Assembly: GCA_963734395.1 (NCBI GenBank)
Contig: CAVTGY010000002.1
Location: 558,001 to 622,000 of the forward strand
From: Bog-756 sp963734395
GTDB lineage: Bacteria > Actinomycetota > Acidimicrobiia > Acidimicrobiales > RAAP-2
DNA: 64,000 bases
Direction: 5' to 3'
In this document: piece by piece, positions 9,572-18,643 of the stretch
Position numbering within the stretch: position 1 is the stretch's first letter
Layout of the letters: every line of letters starts with the position of its first letter
The notes under the pieces: model-generated
Database searches by the model: none
What the model saw: only the letters and a program-made list of their open reading frames with translations
What the model was told of the DNA's origin: nothing
Position numbers and translations under genes: made by a program

Positions 9572-11118
9572 TCAGCTGCAGACCGTGTTCGGGGGAGGCA
9601 GACGGCCTCCGGACAGGTAAGCGCTCACCAGCTGTTGCATGCACACATCGGTCGGCCCGCTGAGCAACCAGGTATGCCCCCATCCCTTCCAGGTCAACAT
9701 GCGGGAAGAGGGGAAGACGGCGGCCAGGTGCCTGGCCCCGGTGATCGGGGTATTGGGATCCCCGGTGTTGCCGATCACCAGAACAGGGGGTGATCCCTTG
9801 GGGTGGAGGTCGACGACCGGTTGGCGGGCGGTCGGCCAGGAGACACAGCCGCCCATGGTGTAGGTGACCGAGTAGGCGCCGATGAGTGGATACCGGGCGT
9901 TGAGGGTGCGGGCCAGCGTTCCCGCCGCGCAGGGGACCGGGGTGGCTGGCCGCGTCGTTGCAGGTGATCGTCCACTGCGGATCGACGAGGGGAGCTCCGT
10001 CGATATCCTCGGCGAACCCGAGGGACAGGGTGCGCAGCGGCATGCCGTTGCCGTGGTCGGCGGCGACGAGGGCGTTGTAGTACGAACCCGTTGATCCGGG
10101 AACACTCAGCGCGAACAGGGTGGCCCCGTCCAGGTCGCCGACGGTGACCGGGTAGCTGTCGCCTGAACCTGGTGCGGGCAGCGGATGACGGGTCAGCGAC
10201 TCGACCAACGAACGGAAGTAGGTGCTGGGATCGGCGCCCAGCGGGCAGCTGGTCTGCTGCTGGCAGGTGGCGAACAGGTGGTCGAGTGATTGCTCCGCGG
10301 CCGGGGCTTCTTCCTCGGCCTGTTGGGTCAGCGGGGCGTTGATGTCGACCGCGCCGTCGAGCACCATCGTGTCGACGTGGTGCGGGAAGAGGTCGGCGTA
10401 CACCGCCCCCAGCACCGTGCCGTAGGACATGCCGTAGAAACTGATGGTGGGCACGCCGATGGCTTGGCGGATCCGATCCATGTCCCGTGCGGTGTCGACC
10501 GTGTTGATGTAGGGCTCGAGGGAGCCGGCCCGAGACACGCAGGCTCGGGCCATGGCAGTGAAGGCGGTCGTGCCGGGAAGGGGCTGGCCAACCGCCGACG
10601 GAACCGGAAGCACACTGGTGATTGCTGACGGCGGAGTACCGCATTGGATCGGATCGCTGGCCCCGGTACCTCGCGGATCGAAGCTCACGATCGAGAATTC
10701 ACGACGAACGGTGACGGGAAACAGGCCGAGAAATTATCGGAAGGATCTGGTTTCCGCTCTCACCCGGGCCCCCGGGATTGAAGATGAGGGTGCGGTCCGG
10801 GGCAGAGGGATCCATCGCCGGCGCTCTGGTGACCGCCAGGGTCAGCGTGGCACCGTCCGGGTGCTGGTAGTCGGCCGGCACCGCCACGGTTCCACATTGG
10901 AGCCCGGGCTCTGACGGGCACGTCGACCACACGACAGGGGGCGGGGCGGGGAGCGGGACGGGCGTCGCCACCAGGCCCGAGGTCGTCGGGGTGGCCTCCC
11001 CGACCGACTGGGAGGGGGAGGTTCCGCATCCGGCCACCATCGCGGACACCACCAGCACCGCCAACACCGCCAGCCGCTGCAGAGGTCCGAGTCGCCCCAA
11101 CCGGCTGCCGGATTCCAT
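9572..11118 (-). CDS. Secreted lipoprotein serine peptidase, S33/TAP-like alpha/beta hydrolase (frame-broken)
   Basis: Predicted exported aminopeptidase-like enzyme. The N-terminus is a lipoprotein signal with lipobox VAGCG at about residue 30. Fold markers are FNPGGPGESG (oxyanion region) and SFDPRGTGASDP. The nucleophile elbow is FYGMSYGTVLG (GxSxG), the Asp region is NTGDPNTPITGARHLA and the His is in WKGWGHTWLL, the typical C-terminal TAP-like block. Indels near 10730 and 9950 split the frame. The start is ATG 11118. It converges on the MFS gene across the AT-rich island and diverges from the DUF998-like gene. Substrate unknown. Confidence 0.85.
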
Positions 11119-11144
11119 GGCGTGGGACGGTAGCAGCAGCCCCG

Positions 11145-11996
11145 GTGACGATGCCGGTGACCGGCCACCGCCGGGCTGACCAGGACTCGCGCGGGAATGA
11201 TCGCGGCGGTAGTCCTGTTGCCCAAGGAGTGCAGGCTTTCACCCTTCCCTCTCGGGTGCGGGTTCCCCGCTCGGCAGACCACAGCTCGACGGTCCTGACG
11301 GCAGCGAAGGTGCTGGCGGTGGCCGGAGCGGCTGCCTACAACTGGTGGGTGGTGGTCCCGTTCGTGCCCGGGTTGTTGCCATCGCTCAACGGGTTCTTTT
11401 CGGATCTCGAAGTAGCCGGTCGTCCGCACGCTGCGCAGATGTCCGACGCTGATCTGGCCGCCGGGCTGTTGATGTTGGGCGCACTCCTCCTCCGCGGTTC
11501 GGTGTCCAACAACAGGCCGCGCCGCGAGTGGAAGTGGTTAGTGGTCTTCTCGGTGGCCGGCGCGGTGGGTGGTCGTTATTCCTATGCCTGTTCGGAGGGA
11601 CTGAGCGCCACCTGCCGCTCGATGGAATGGCATCTACAGCTCCCGGTCCACCATTACATCCACATCGCATCCGGTATGGTCGAGTTCGCCGCGTTGACCA
11701 CCGCTGCGGTGATCGCCATGCGTCGAACCCGTGGTAATGGAACGCCGGAGGCCCGGTTCTACGCCGCCGTGGTCAAGGTTCTGGCCGTCAGCTACCCGCT
11801 GCTCGGGTTGGTCTACCTGACCGACCGGTTGGGGATCTTGGTGGAGCCCATCTTCTTCCTTGCGTTCTCGGCGGTGGTGCTGGTCGAGGTCTTCGAGCCA
11901 ACCAGGCATCAGGCCGATGGGCCGACCTGGGCCGAGCGGGCTTCTTCGGGCCAGGGCGCACCCGATCTGAGGGGAAGGGCCCGGTCCACTGGCTGA
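11145..11996 (+). CDS. DUF998-like multi-pass membrane protein
   Basis: Intact frame of 283 codons encoding about six hydrophobic segments, including VLAVAGAAAYNWWVVVPFVPG, DLAAGLLMLGALLL, WKWLVVFSVAGAVGG and VLAVSYPLLGLVYL. A Cys-containing loop (SYACSEGLSATCRSME) and HHYIHIASGMVEFAAL lie between them. The pattern resembles DUF998 proteins, whose function is not established. The first 45 residues are basic and non-hydrophobic, so the true start may be an internal codon nearer 11280; ATG 11145 is the first available. It diverges from the peptidase gene. Confidence 0.6.
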   Translation: MTMPVTGHRRADQDSRGNDRGGSPVAQGVQAFTLPSRVRVPRSADHSSTVLTAAKVLAVAGAAAYNWWVVVPFVPGLLPSLNGFFSDLEVAGRPHAAQMSDADLAAGLLMLGALLLRGSVSNNRPRREWKWLVVFSVAGAVGGRYSYACSEGLSATCRSMEWHLQLPVHHYIHIASGMVEFAALTTAAVIAMRRTRGNGTPEARFYAAVVKVLAVSYPLLGLVYLTDRLGILVEPIFFLAFSAVVLVEVFEPTRHQADGPTWAERASSGQGAPDLRGRARSTG

Positions 11997-12174
11997 GCGC
12001 TCCGTCCCGGGCGTTGGAGGCGGCTGCGCAGCGCCGGAATCGGGGGTTTCCAGCGCGTCACCACCTTTGCGCCTAGGGTAAAGGGGTCATCGACCCAATC
12101 ACGCGGGCCGATGCATGTAGGGCTTCACAATGGATCCCCGCGTTACCGTGCGTGAATTTCAAGGAGACTCAGTT

Positions 12175-12378
12175 ATGGGTGTAGGTGCAGTTAAGTGGTT
12201 CAACGCCGAAAAAGGCTTCGGTTTCATTACGCCAGACGGCGGCGGGGATGATCTCTTCGTTCATCAGTCCGAGATCCAGATGGAGGGTTTCCGCGACCTC
12301 GCGGAAGGCCAACGTGTGGAATTCGAGACGAAGCAGGGCCAGAAGGGCCTGCAGGCGAGCCAGGTTCGCAAGATCTGA
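12175..12378 (+). CDS. cspA: CspA-family cold-shock protein
   Basis: Complete 67-residue single-stranded RNA/DNA-binding protein that melts RNA structure. It begins with VKWFNAEKGFGFI (RNP1) and has DLFVHQSEI (RNP2), the two conserved nucleic-acid-binding motifs. ATG 12175 is chosen over the in-frame upstream start at 12130 because AAGGAGA at 12161-12167 is ideally placed and the protein then starts like all family members. The 178 bp upstream carry no gene and may hold a long 5' leader. Confidence 0.97.
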   Translation: MGVGAVKWFNAEKGFGFITPDGGGDDLFVHQSEIQMEGFRDLAEGQRVEFETKQGQKGLQASQVRKI

Positions 12379-12486
12379 TTCGCTCTCTGTCCAGTGCCGA
12401 TCCGGTAGCGCTGTCCGCCCCGCGGTTGGCGGTCGTCGGATCGGTACTGGCAGGGAGTAGCCGAATCAGCGGACACCGCTGTACGG

Positions 12487-13068
12487 TTACCAGCCGCGGC
12501 AGCCGTATTGATCCGGGGGACTGGATTCGATCCGCTCCGCCACCATGATCTGCTGGTCCTCGGTGGCCATCGCTCCGCTCGGGGCGAATTCACCGCCACC
12601 AAAGGCACGCCAGTTGGCGCGACTGATGCCCAGGCCACCGCTGAAGGTCGGGCCGTTGGAGCGCCAGTCTCCGCCTTCTTCGCACAATGCCACCCGTTCC
12701 CATGCCGCTCTTTGGTCCTGGGTCACGGTGTCGGTAGGCGATATCATCGTCGCGCTGACTGCTGCCGCCGGAGTCGAAATGGGGTTGACTGCCGGGGCTA
12801 TGCGATTGGATACCAGCGCCGCATTCAGGTCGAGCGGAAGGCTCGGTTGGGGAACGGGCAGGGTCGGCCGGGGAACAGACGGCGCTCCCGAACTGAGGCC
12901 CCGATAGCTCACCAGCTGAGCGGGATCCAGCACGAGAGGGGTTGCAATCTTCGTCCTCGACGACGCGGCCTCGGCCGGGGCCGACTCTGGGATGGCAGCC
13001 TGAATCAGGGTGCCGATGATGACAAAGGCGAACGTGAGTATCGCCACGAGTGCAATGCGGGTCCGCAT
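12487..13068 (-). CDS. Rpf-like transglycosylase-domain exported protein
   Basis: A 193-residue secreted cell-wall protein. Signal anchor TRIALVAILTFAFVIIGTL is at the N-terminus, followed by a Pro-rich linker (SVPRPTLPVPQPSLPLDL) that could span the envelope. The C-terminal 75 residues are a resuscitation-promoting-factor-like lysozyme fold: AWERVALCEEGGDW with the catalytic Glu candidate in CEEGG, then FSGGLGISRANW and a closing Cys in QYGCRGW. Such proteins cleave peptidoglycan during growth resumption and division. ATG 13068 has a strong GGGAGGTG ribosome site. Single gene. Confidence 0.88.
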   Translation of the reverse strand: MRTRIALVAILTFAFVIIGTLIQAAIPESAPAEAASSRTKIATPLVLDPAQLVSYRGLSSGAPSVPRPTLPVPQPSLPLDLNAALVSNRIAPAVNPISTPAAAVSATMISPTDTVTQDQRAAWERVALCEEGGDWRSNGPTFSGGLGISRANWRAFGGGEFAPSGAMATEDQQIMVAERIESSPPDQYGCRGW

Positions 13069-13633
13069 GGCACCTCCCTTCGTAGGGCGCGCAAGCACGC
13101 CTTCCTCTGCTCGGTGTTGGCGGGCTCCGGCCATTGCATTCGTTCCCCGGACGGCGAGCGGGAAGGCATCGTCCGTCCTGGCTCCACGCCGTAGGGTGTG
13201 CGGCCGGTTTGGTTACGCCCAGGATTGCGTCGTGGGTACACCACTCATTTCGTCGTCGATGGGAAGCGATCGATAGGCCGGTATCAGCTGGAATTCTCTG
13301 CCCGAACCCGCAGGCAGCGCTGCCAATGACCAACAGCTGAAGTGCGACTCAAACTGATTGAGAGGAGTGTAGCTGAACCGTTTCAAGTTCACGCTGTAGT
13401 TCCCACCGGAAATGCAAGTGAACTGGGCATTCAGTCCGATAAACCATCAATATTGAGGTTCTTTACTCGACCTTTGAGGAGGGTGATTTGTCCACGGCAG
13501 CATTGGAGATTGGCCACCATCTCCTTTTCCGTTGAACCACTTCACCAATACAGATGGGTCAGGGGCCTGCCGGTGGATCGAGTGACAGAGTGGGTGAGAT
13601 GGGGTGGATGAGATGGGGTCGGCCGACGGGTGC
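13069..13633. other. 565-bp gap with no recognisable gene; lower GC at 13340-13520
   Basis: Between the Rpf-like gene's promoter side and the 3' end of the GH43-like gene. No reading frame here has family-like content. GC drops noticeably around 13340-13520. A short near-repeat of GAGATGGGGT occurs around 13600-13618. The region must hold the promoter of the Rpf-like gene; I see no clear -10/-35 pair or terminator. Confidence 0.5.
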
Positions 13634-15028
13634 TCATTGAGCCACGGTGGGCACGCCTCCAGATTCGGTCATCCGCCGGAGGAAGAGCGGTCGACTGTTG
13701 GGGCTGCCGACCTCCCCGGGAAGCCAAGCGGCGAAAGCGATCCATAGGTTCCCCTGGGTGTCGGTGAACACCGATGGCCCGCCGGGTCCGCTCATCGTCG
13801 AGTCGGACGCCACCAGCGGCTGGGTGGAATCGTCGGTGCACGGGCCGAGTGGCCCGCTGCAGGTGGCCACGCCGATGGCGTAGGCGGAGGTCTGCCAGTT
13901 GTTTCCCGAGTAGAACAGCTGGTACTGACCAGCCGAGACCGACATGTCGGGTCCTTCGACGACACCACCCTGCCAGCTCTGGGTAGGGGTGAGCAGGGCG
14001 GTGGGGGTTCCCGCGGTCAGCCCGGTGCCGCTCGGCGTCATCTCCTGGGCCCAGAGCGTAGGCGGTTGTCCGTTGGATCCTTGCGACTTCCAGGTCAGGT
14101 AGGGGTTGCCGTCGGCCCCGACGTAAGGGCTGGGGTCCAACGATCCGCCCAGATCCAACTGGCAGACCAGGGGGCTCTTCGACGTGTCGAGATAGGGCCC
14201 CTGGGGCTGGCCGGCCACCGCTTCGGAGATGCACTGGTCGCCGGTCTTGCCGTCGAGTGCCGAGTAATAGAGCACATAGGAGTTGCCACGCTGCAGCACC
14301 GATGGCGCCCAGGTTGCACCGGGTTGCGCCCAGGCCGCGATGTGGGGGAGCGCGTCACCCATCGTGGTCCAGTGGTTGAGATCCGACGATTGGAGGATCT
14401 GGATGTTCCCAGCGGCGGCGTTGGTGGCGAATGCGAAGTACTGCGTGCCGGTGGTCAGGACGAACGGATCGGGGAAGTTGAACGGATAGACCAATCCTCC
14501 GGTGGAGTTGTCGAGGGACAGACAGGCCGGTGAAGCACTGGTGATGGCGTTGACTGCGCCTTGGAGATTGGACGTGGAGAAGGCGGTCACCGCGCTGGAC
14601 ACTCCGGTCAGGCAGGTGTGAAGGGCGGTGATGTCCAGGGTCTGAAGCGCACCGGCTTGGGTGGCGGTGGTCAACTTCTTCTCGATGGAACCCATCTGCA
14701 CCTGCGCTCGACTCGCCGCCAGTTGTCGGGAATTGCGGGCCTTGGTGGTCGAGGCGATCTCAGAAGTGGTGGTGAGCAATTGCGATTGCGCCCGCTTCAT
14801 CGCCGCGGTGGCGGACGACATCGAGGCGTTCACGCGGTCGGTGGATCCGATGGTGGTGACGTCGTAGGCCACCACGGCCGCGATCATCACACCCAGCACG
14901 CACAGTGCGATCGGCGCGGTCCGTCGGAGGCGACGGATCCAACCGGGCAGGACCGACGACCGATCCGGAGCCGTCCAGACCGAATCATCGTCGGGATCGA
15001 GCAGGTCGTATGCGTTCTGACGGTTCAT
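13634..15028 (-). CDS. Membrane-anchored coiled-coil protein with GH43-like beta-propeller
   Basis: Intact frame of 464 codons. Residues 1-35 are cytoplasmic and 36-58 form a membrane anchor (APIALCVLGVMIAAVVAY). About 60-125 is an Ala/Ser/Thr-rich helical region, followed by LHTCLTGVSSAV and a closing Cys in SPACLSL. From residue about 180 the protein resembles five-bladed GH43-type propellers: YPFNFPDPFVLTTGTQYFAF, IQILQSSDLNHWTTMGDALP, WAPSVLQRGNSYVLYY and GGVVEGPDMSV. The Asp of PDPF and Glu of VVEGPD are candidate catalytic acids. It would act outside the cell on an unknown glycan. The start overlaps the upstream gene's stop by four bases. Confidence 0.75.
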   Translation of the reverse strand: MNRQNAYDLLDPDDDSVWTAPDRSSVLPGWIRRLRRTAPIALCVLGVMIAAVVAYDVTTIGSTDRVNASMSSATAAMKRAQSQLLTTTSEIASTTKARNSRQLAASRAQVQMGSIEKKLTTATQAGALQTLDITALHTCLTGVSSAVTAFSTSNLQGAVNAITSASPACLSLDNSTGGLVYPFNFPDPFVLTTGTQYFAFATNAAAGNIQILQSSDLNHWTTMGDALPHIAAWAQPGATWAPSVLQRGNSYVLYYSALDGKTGDQCISEAVAGQPQGPYLDTSKSPLVCQLDLGGSLDPSPYVGADGNPYLTWKSQGSNGQPPTLWAQEMTPSGTGLTAGTPTALLTPTQSWQGGVVEGPDMSVSAGQYQLFYSGNNWQTSAYAIGVATCSGPLGPCTDDSTQPLVASDSTMSGPGGPSVFTDTQGNLWIAFAAWLPGEVGSPNSRPLFLRRMTESGGVPTVAQ

Positions 15029-15573
15029 GGCCCCGAGGGCTCGGCGTTCTGACAGTTGGTGGAGACCCCGCTCAACGTGGCTGCCGCCTCGGTCTGATCG
15101 CCGAGAGAGATCTGATTGAGGGACTTCTCCACACCGGAGAGGCAGGTGTCGAGCTGGGAGATGCTCACACCCTGGGCGAAGACCTTGGCCTGTGCACGGG
15201 CCAGTTGGGTCTGGTCCGCCGCCAATTGGTCGGTCTCGGATTCCAACGAGTGCGTCGCCGAGTCGGACTGGTGTTGGAGCGTGGTGAGCTGTTCCTGGGC
15301 GTTGAGCAGCAAGGACTTGGTGCGCTGCAACCGGGCCTGTTCCGAACTGAGCGCGGTGACCGACCGCTCAAGTTGGTAGTGCACGATGATCCCCAGGATT
15401 GCCGTCGCCGCCAGCACCACGGCGGCGACGATGGTGACCGTGGTCTTCGATGGTCGCTTCGACCGGATCTTCGGTACCCAAGGGACCAGGCTGGTCGATT
15501 CGGCGTCGCGGTCCTGCGGCGCATCGACCGTTGCGTCTGTGCCCGCGGGCACCTCGGCTCGCTCGGATTCCAT
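15025..15573 (-). CDS. Membrane-anchored coiled-coil protein, related to the GH43-like neighbour's N-terminus
   Basis: Intact 182-residue protein. An acidic cytoplasmic head precedes one membrane helix (VTIVAAVVLAATAILGIIVHY) and a Gln/Leu-rich predicted coiled coil (about residues 70-140). The tail LDTCLSGVEKSLNQI ending in STNCQNA has the same C-L-x-G-V...C layout as the equivalent region of the adjacent GH43-like protein. The two look like paralogous anchor modules, one of which gained the propeller. The stop overlaps the next start (ATGA), so they are co-translated and may pair through the coiled coils. I do not recognise a named family. Confidence 0.65.
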   Translation of the reverse strand: MESERAEVPAGTDATVDAPQDRDAESTSLVPWVPKIRSKRPSKTTVTIVAAVVLAATAILGIIVHYQLERSVTALSSEQARLQRTKSLLLNAQEQLTTLQHQSDSATHSLESETDQLAADQTQLARAQAKVFAQGVSISQLDTCLSGVEKSLNQISLGDQTEAAATLSGVSTNCQNAEPSGP

Positions 15574-15671
15574 GGGGTTTCCTGCCCCTCGCCCGAAGGA
15601 TAGGGGACCACCTCGATGTCAGCGTGCGGGTGGTCCGGCCAGCTGTTTCGCCGATTCGCTCTCTCTCATTG

Positions 15672-17118
15672 TCACACCATTTCGTTCGCATCCGGTGTCA
15701 CCGGTGGCACCCCCGCGATCGCGCCGCGGATGCGGATCGTCGGGATCATCGGACCGAAGGAACCGGTGCGACAACATCCCGCCCACACTCCGGCCCCATA
15801 GGAAACGTCGTCGACAACCGACGCCAACGACCAGCGGATCGGATCGAGCGGGGGGCGGCGCTGCAGCCACTCGATGACCGGCGGGGTGATCAGGAGGACG
15901 CCGACCGCTGTTGCCGCCCGTCGTCCTCGCAGGGCGGTCAAGACGAGTACCGGTGCGGCCAGGACGGTGAGGGCTTTTCCCATGCCGACCACCGTCCATC
16001 CGACGCTGCCCACACTCCAGCGAATGATCAGCCAGGGAGGAATGCCGCGGCGGCGGACACTCCGTGCCAGGACGGTGGTCAACGCACCCACCGTCGCCAC
16101 GACGGTCCGAGGCCGTCCGGTCAGATGCCGCAATGGCGGCGGCGGTCGGCCACGGGCGCAGCTCGACCGGGGCGAGACGGCCGGGGTGCCGGCTGGACAA
16201 GGCGCCCGCCGACGTGCCGTAGCGGTAGCGGCGAGCCAACCATCCCTTCCACGAAGTCGGCTCGCGGTGGAAGACCTCCACGTCGGGCTGGAACCGGACC
16301 CGCCAGCCTTCCGCCACCAGCCGCCATACCAGGTCCACGTCCTCACCGACCCGGAGCCCGGCGTCGAAACCCTCACCGAGGGCCGAGCGGCGGACCACCA
16401 GGGCGGCCGAGGGTACGTAGCGAACCAACCGGTCCGGTCCCACTTCGCTGGGAACCGGGCCCAGGTCGAGGGGGGAACGAGCACCGGAGAACCGGGCGAG
16501 CGCCGAGCGGCCGAGGGTTGGCCCCGACGGTTGCGGGCGAACCCGGGGGGCAACGGCGGCGATGTCGGGATCGTCGAACAGCCAGGCCAGTCGCTCGAGC
16601 CAGCCTTCGGTGACCGTACAGTCGCTGTCGACGAAGGCGACCAACTCGGTGTCGATGGTCGCCAGCGCGTCATTGCGGGCGGTGGCCGGTCCGCCGTTGC
16701 TGGACCGGACGAGCAACCGTGCCCGGTGGCGCCGGCAGACCTCGGCTACCGCGGCCGGGTCGTGGGAAGCATCGTCGACCACCACCACCGGCGCCGCCGA
16801 CCCGAGCGATTGGAGACAACGGTCGAGCAGGTCGCTGCGATCGTGCACGGGCACGACGACGGTGAGACTCCGTTCCGCCGTCCGGGTCGGGGCGTCGGCC
16901 GGTCGGGGATGGGCCATGCCCGAGGTGACCAGCCGGTCGGCCAGCCGCGCTGTGGCCGTCGTCCCGGTTCCGTCGGTGAGCAGGGAGCGCAAGGCGGAGG
17001 CACCCTCGGGGCTCAGGGTGATCACCCGACCCGGGTGGCCGCCGACCAGAACGGTGCCGTCGCGGAAGGTGCGGACCGACCGGTCGAGGTCCACCCGGGA
17101 CCCCTTCGGCGGCGTCAT
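15672..17118 (-). CDS. mftF: Mycofactocin glycosyltransferase MftF
   Basis: Adds sugars to the mycofactocin redox cofactor. The N-terminal region of about 100 residues precedes a GT-A domain: LTVVVPVHDRSDLLDRCLQS, VVVDDASHD, NGGPATARNDAL, the acidic FVDSDCTV motif, and VGEDVDLVWRL with EVFHREP near the acceptor site. Membrane-like segments follow (GKALTVLAAPVLVLTAL). The total of about 482 codons matches MftF. One frame change near 16180 separates the catalytic and membrane parts. ATG 17118 overlaps the stop of the SDR gene by one base. It is the last gene of the mycofactocin operon. Confidence 0.9.
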
Positions 17119-17942
17119 TACAACGACAGACCGCCGTCCACCGGGATGACCGCTCCGGTCAATGCGGCGCTGTCGCTGCCGGCCAGCCACACCAGCATGA
17201 CCGCCACCTCCTCAGGAGTCAGCAGGCGCCCGATGGGTTGTTGGTGGGCGAACTGCTGTGGGTCATCGAGGCCGTAGAGACGGGCGCTCTCGTCCAGCGT
17301 GGCGGTGTCCGTCGAGCCGGGGCTGACCGCGTTGGCGGTGATGCCGGTTCCCGCCAACTCGACCGCCAGTCCCCGGACCAGTCCGGAGACCCCGGCTTTG
17401 GCGGCGCTGTAGGCGGCCAGTTTGGGCAGTCCCCGTGACGCGGCGGCCGAAGCCACGGCCAGGAATCGACCGTGTCGGGGAGCAGGCCTGCGCAGCATTG
17501 CCGGAATGCCCGCCCGTGCCGCGGTGATCGGGCCACCGAGATCGACCCCCAGCACCGCGCCGAGCTGGTCGCCGGGCATCTCCCACAGGGGCACCCCGCC
17601 GGCGATGACGCCGGCTACCGCCACCATGGCATCGAGGCCTCCGAAGCGTTCCTCGGCGGTGTCGACCACCGCGGCCATGGCCTCGGGATCGGTGGTGTCG
17701 GCCACGGCGGCCACGATCCGGTGGGGGTCGGGGTCGCGGCGGGCGGTCGCCCGGGCCGAGACGGCCTCAGCCGCGGCCACCACCTGGTGGAGCTCGGTTT
17801 CCGTCCCCATGGCATACGGCAGGCGGGGGTCGTTGCCGGCCCGATCGACCGCCACCACCGCCCATCCGGCCGCGGCCAGACCCCGCACGGTGGCGGCGCC
17901 GATGCCGCGTGCGGCCCCGGTCACTACTGCTACCCGGTCCAT
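17118..17942 (-). CDS. Mycofactocin-coupled SDR oxidoreductase
   Basis: Intact 274-residue short-chain dehydrogenase. NAD motif TGAARGIGAATVRGLA is at the N-terminus, an extended insert with DPRLPYAMGTETEL follows, and the catalytic residues lie in SAAASRGLPKLAAYSAAKAG (Tyr-x3-Lys). The PY-A/G-T insert after the Rossmann Asp is the hallmark of mycofactocin-dependent SDRs, whose NAD(H) stays bound and is recycled by mycofactocin. It overlaps mftE by 13 bases and mftF by one. The substrate is probably an alcohol; which one is unknown. Confidence 0.88.
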   Translation of the reverse strand: MDRVAVVTGAARGIGAATVRGLAAAGWAVVAVDRAGNDPRLPYAMGTETELHQVVAAAEAVSARATARRDPDPHRIVAAVADTTDPEAMAAVVDTAEERFGGLDAMVAVAGVIAGGVPLWEMPGDQLGAVLGVDLGGPITAARAGIPAMLRRPAPRHGRFLAVASAAASRGLPKLAAYSAAKAGVSGLVRGLAVELAGTGITANAVSPGSTDTATLDESARLYGLDDPQQFAHQQPIGRLLTPEEVAVMLVWLAGSDSAALTGAVIPVDGGLSL

Positions 17943-18643
17943 CCGGTCACCTCCCTTGTCGAGACGTCTGCAAGTCCGTCGGCATAGTCGACCAACTGGT
18001 CGACGGCGGTGGCCAAAAGCCGACGACCCTCGTCAGCGGTGGCGCCGGCCGGGTCTCCGAGCACCCCGTTGGCGCTGACGCCGGCCGTTCCCCGTTGCCG
18101 GAGAAGGGGCAGGAGGTCGTGGACCGAGCGGAGATCGCCGGCCTCGGCTTTGTCCAGCCGCACCCGGCTGGGATCGATCGCCAGCATCAGGGAGGTCTCG
18201 GTGCGACCGGCGTGCAGGTCGCCGGACCACGAGGGCGACCAGGCGGTGACGGCCCGACCCTCTTCCTCCAATCGGGCCATGGCCCGGGACAGGGGGACCG
18301 CGTTACCACCGTGCGCCGACACGACGATGACGGTGGCGAAGTCGATGGAGGCCGACCGACCCAGCTCGACGATGAGCGTCTCGGTGGCCTCCTGACCGAT
18401 CGAGAGGGTTCCGGCAAAGCCCTGATGTTCGCCACTCGATCCGTAGGCCACCGGCGGAGCGACCACCAGTCGGGAGTGCCGGTCGGAAGCGCCGGCGGAC
18501 ACGGCCACGGCGATGTCGGTGTCGGTGGTGACCGGCAGGTGGGGACCGTGCTGCTCGGTGGAGCCGCACGGGATGAGAAGGATCCCGCCCGCCACCGATC
18601 GGCGTGAGACTTCGGGCCACGACATGGCCTCGAGCCGGTTCAC
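17930..18643 (-). CDS. mftE: Mycofactocin precursor peptidase MftE
   Basis: Creatininase-family metallopeptidase that releases the modified Val-Tyr end from MftA. Intact, 237 residues, the usual length. Metal-site motifs: LIPCGSTEQHGPHLPVTTDT with Glu, His and Asp ligands, VAYGSSGEHQGFAGTLSIG, VIVVSAHGGN and GDLHAGRTETSLML. The start overlaps EtfB's stop by four bases and the end overlaps the SDR gene by 13. Confidence 0.95.
   Translation of the reverse strand: MNRLEAMSWPEVSRRSVAGGILLIPCGSTEQHGPHLPVTTDTDIAVAVSAGASDRHSRLVVAPPVAYGSSGEHQGFAGTLSIGQEATETLIVELGRSASIDFATVIVVSAHGGNAVPLSRAMARLEEEGRAVTAWSPSWSGDLHAGRTETSLMLAIDPSRVRLDKAEAGDLRSVHDLLPLLRQRGTAGVSANGVLGDPAGATADEGRRLLATAVDQLVDYADGLADVSTREVTGWTG

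Noticed and set aside
13340..13620. Possible small genes in the low-GC gap
   Set aside because: The short frames have no ribosome site, no hydrophobic or conserved pattern, and odd composition.
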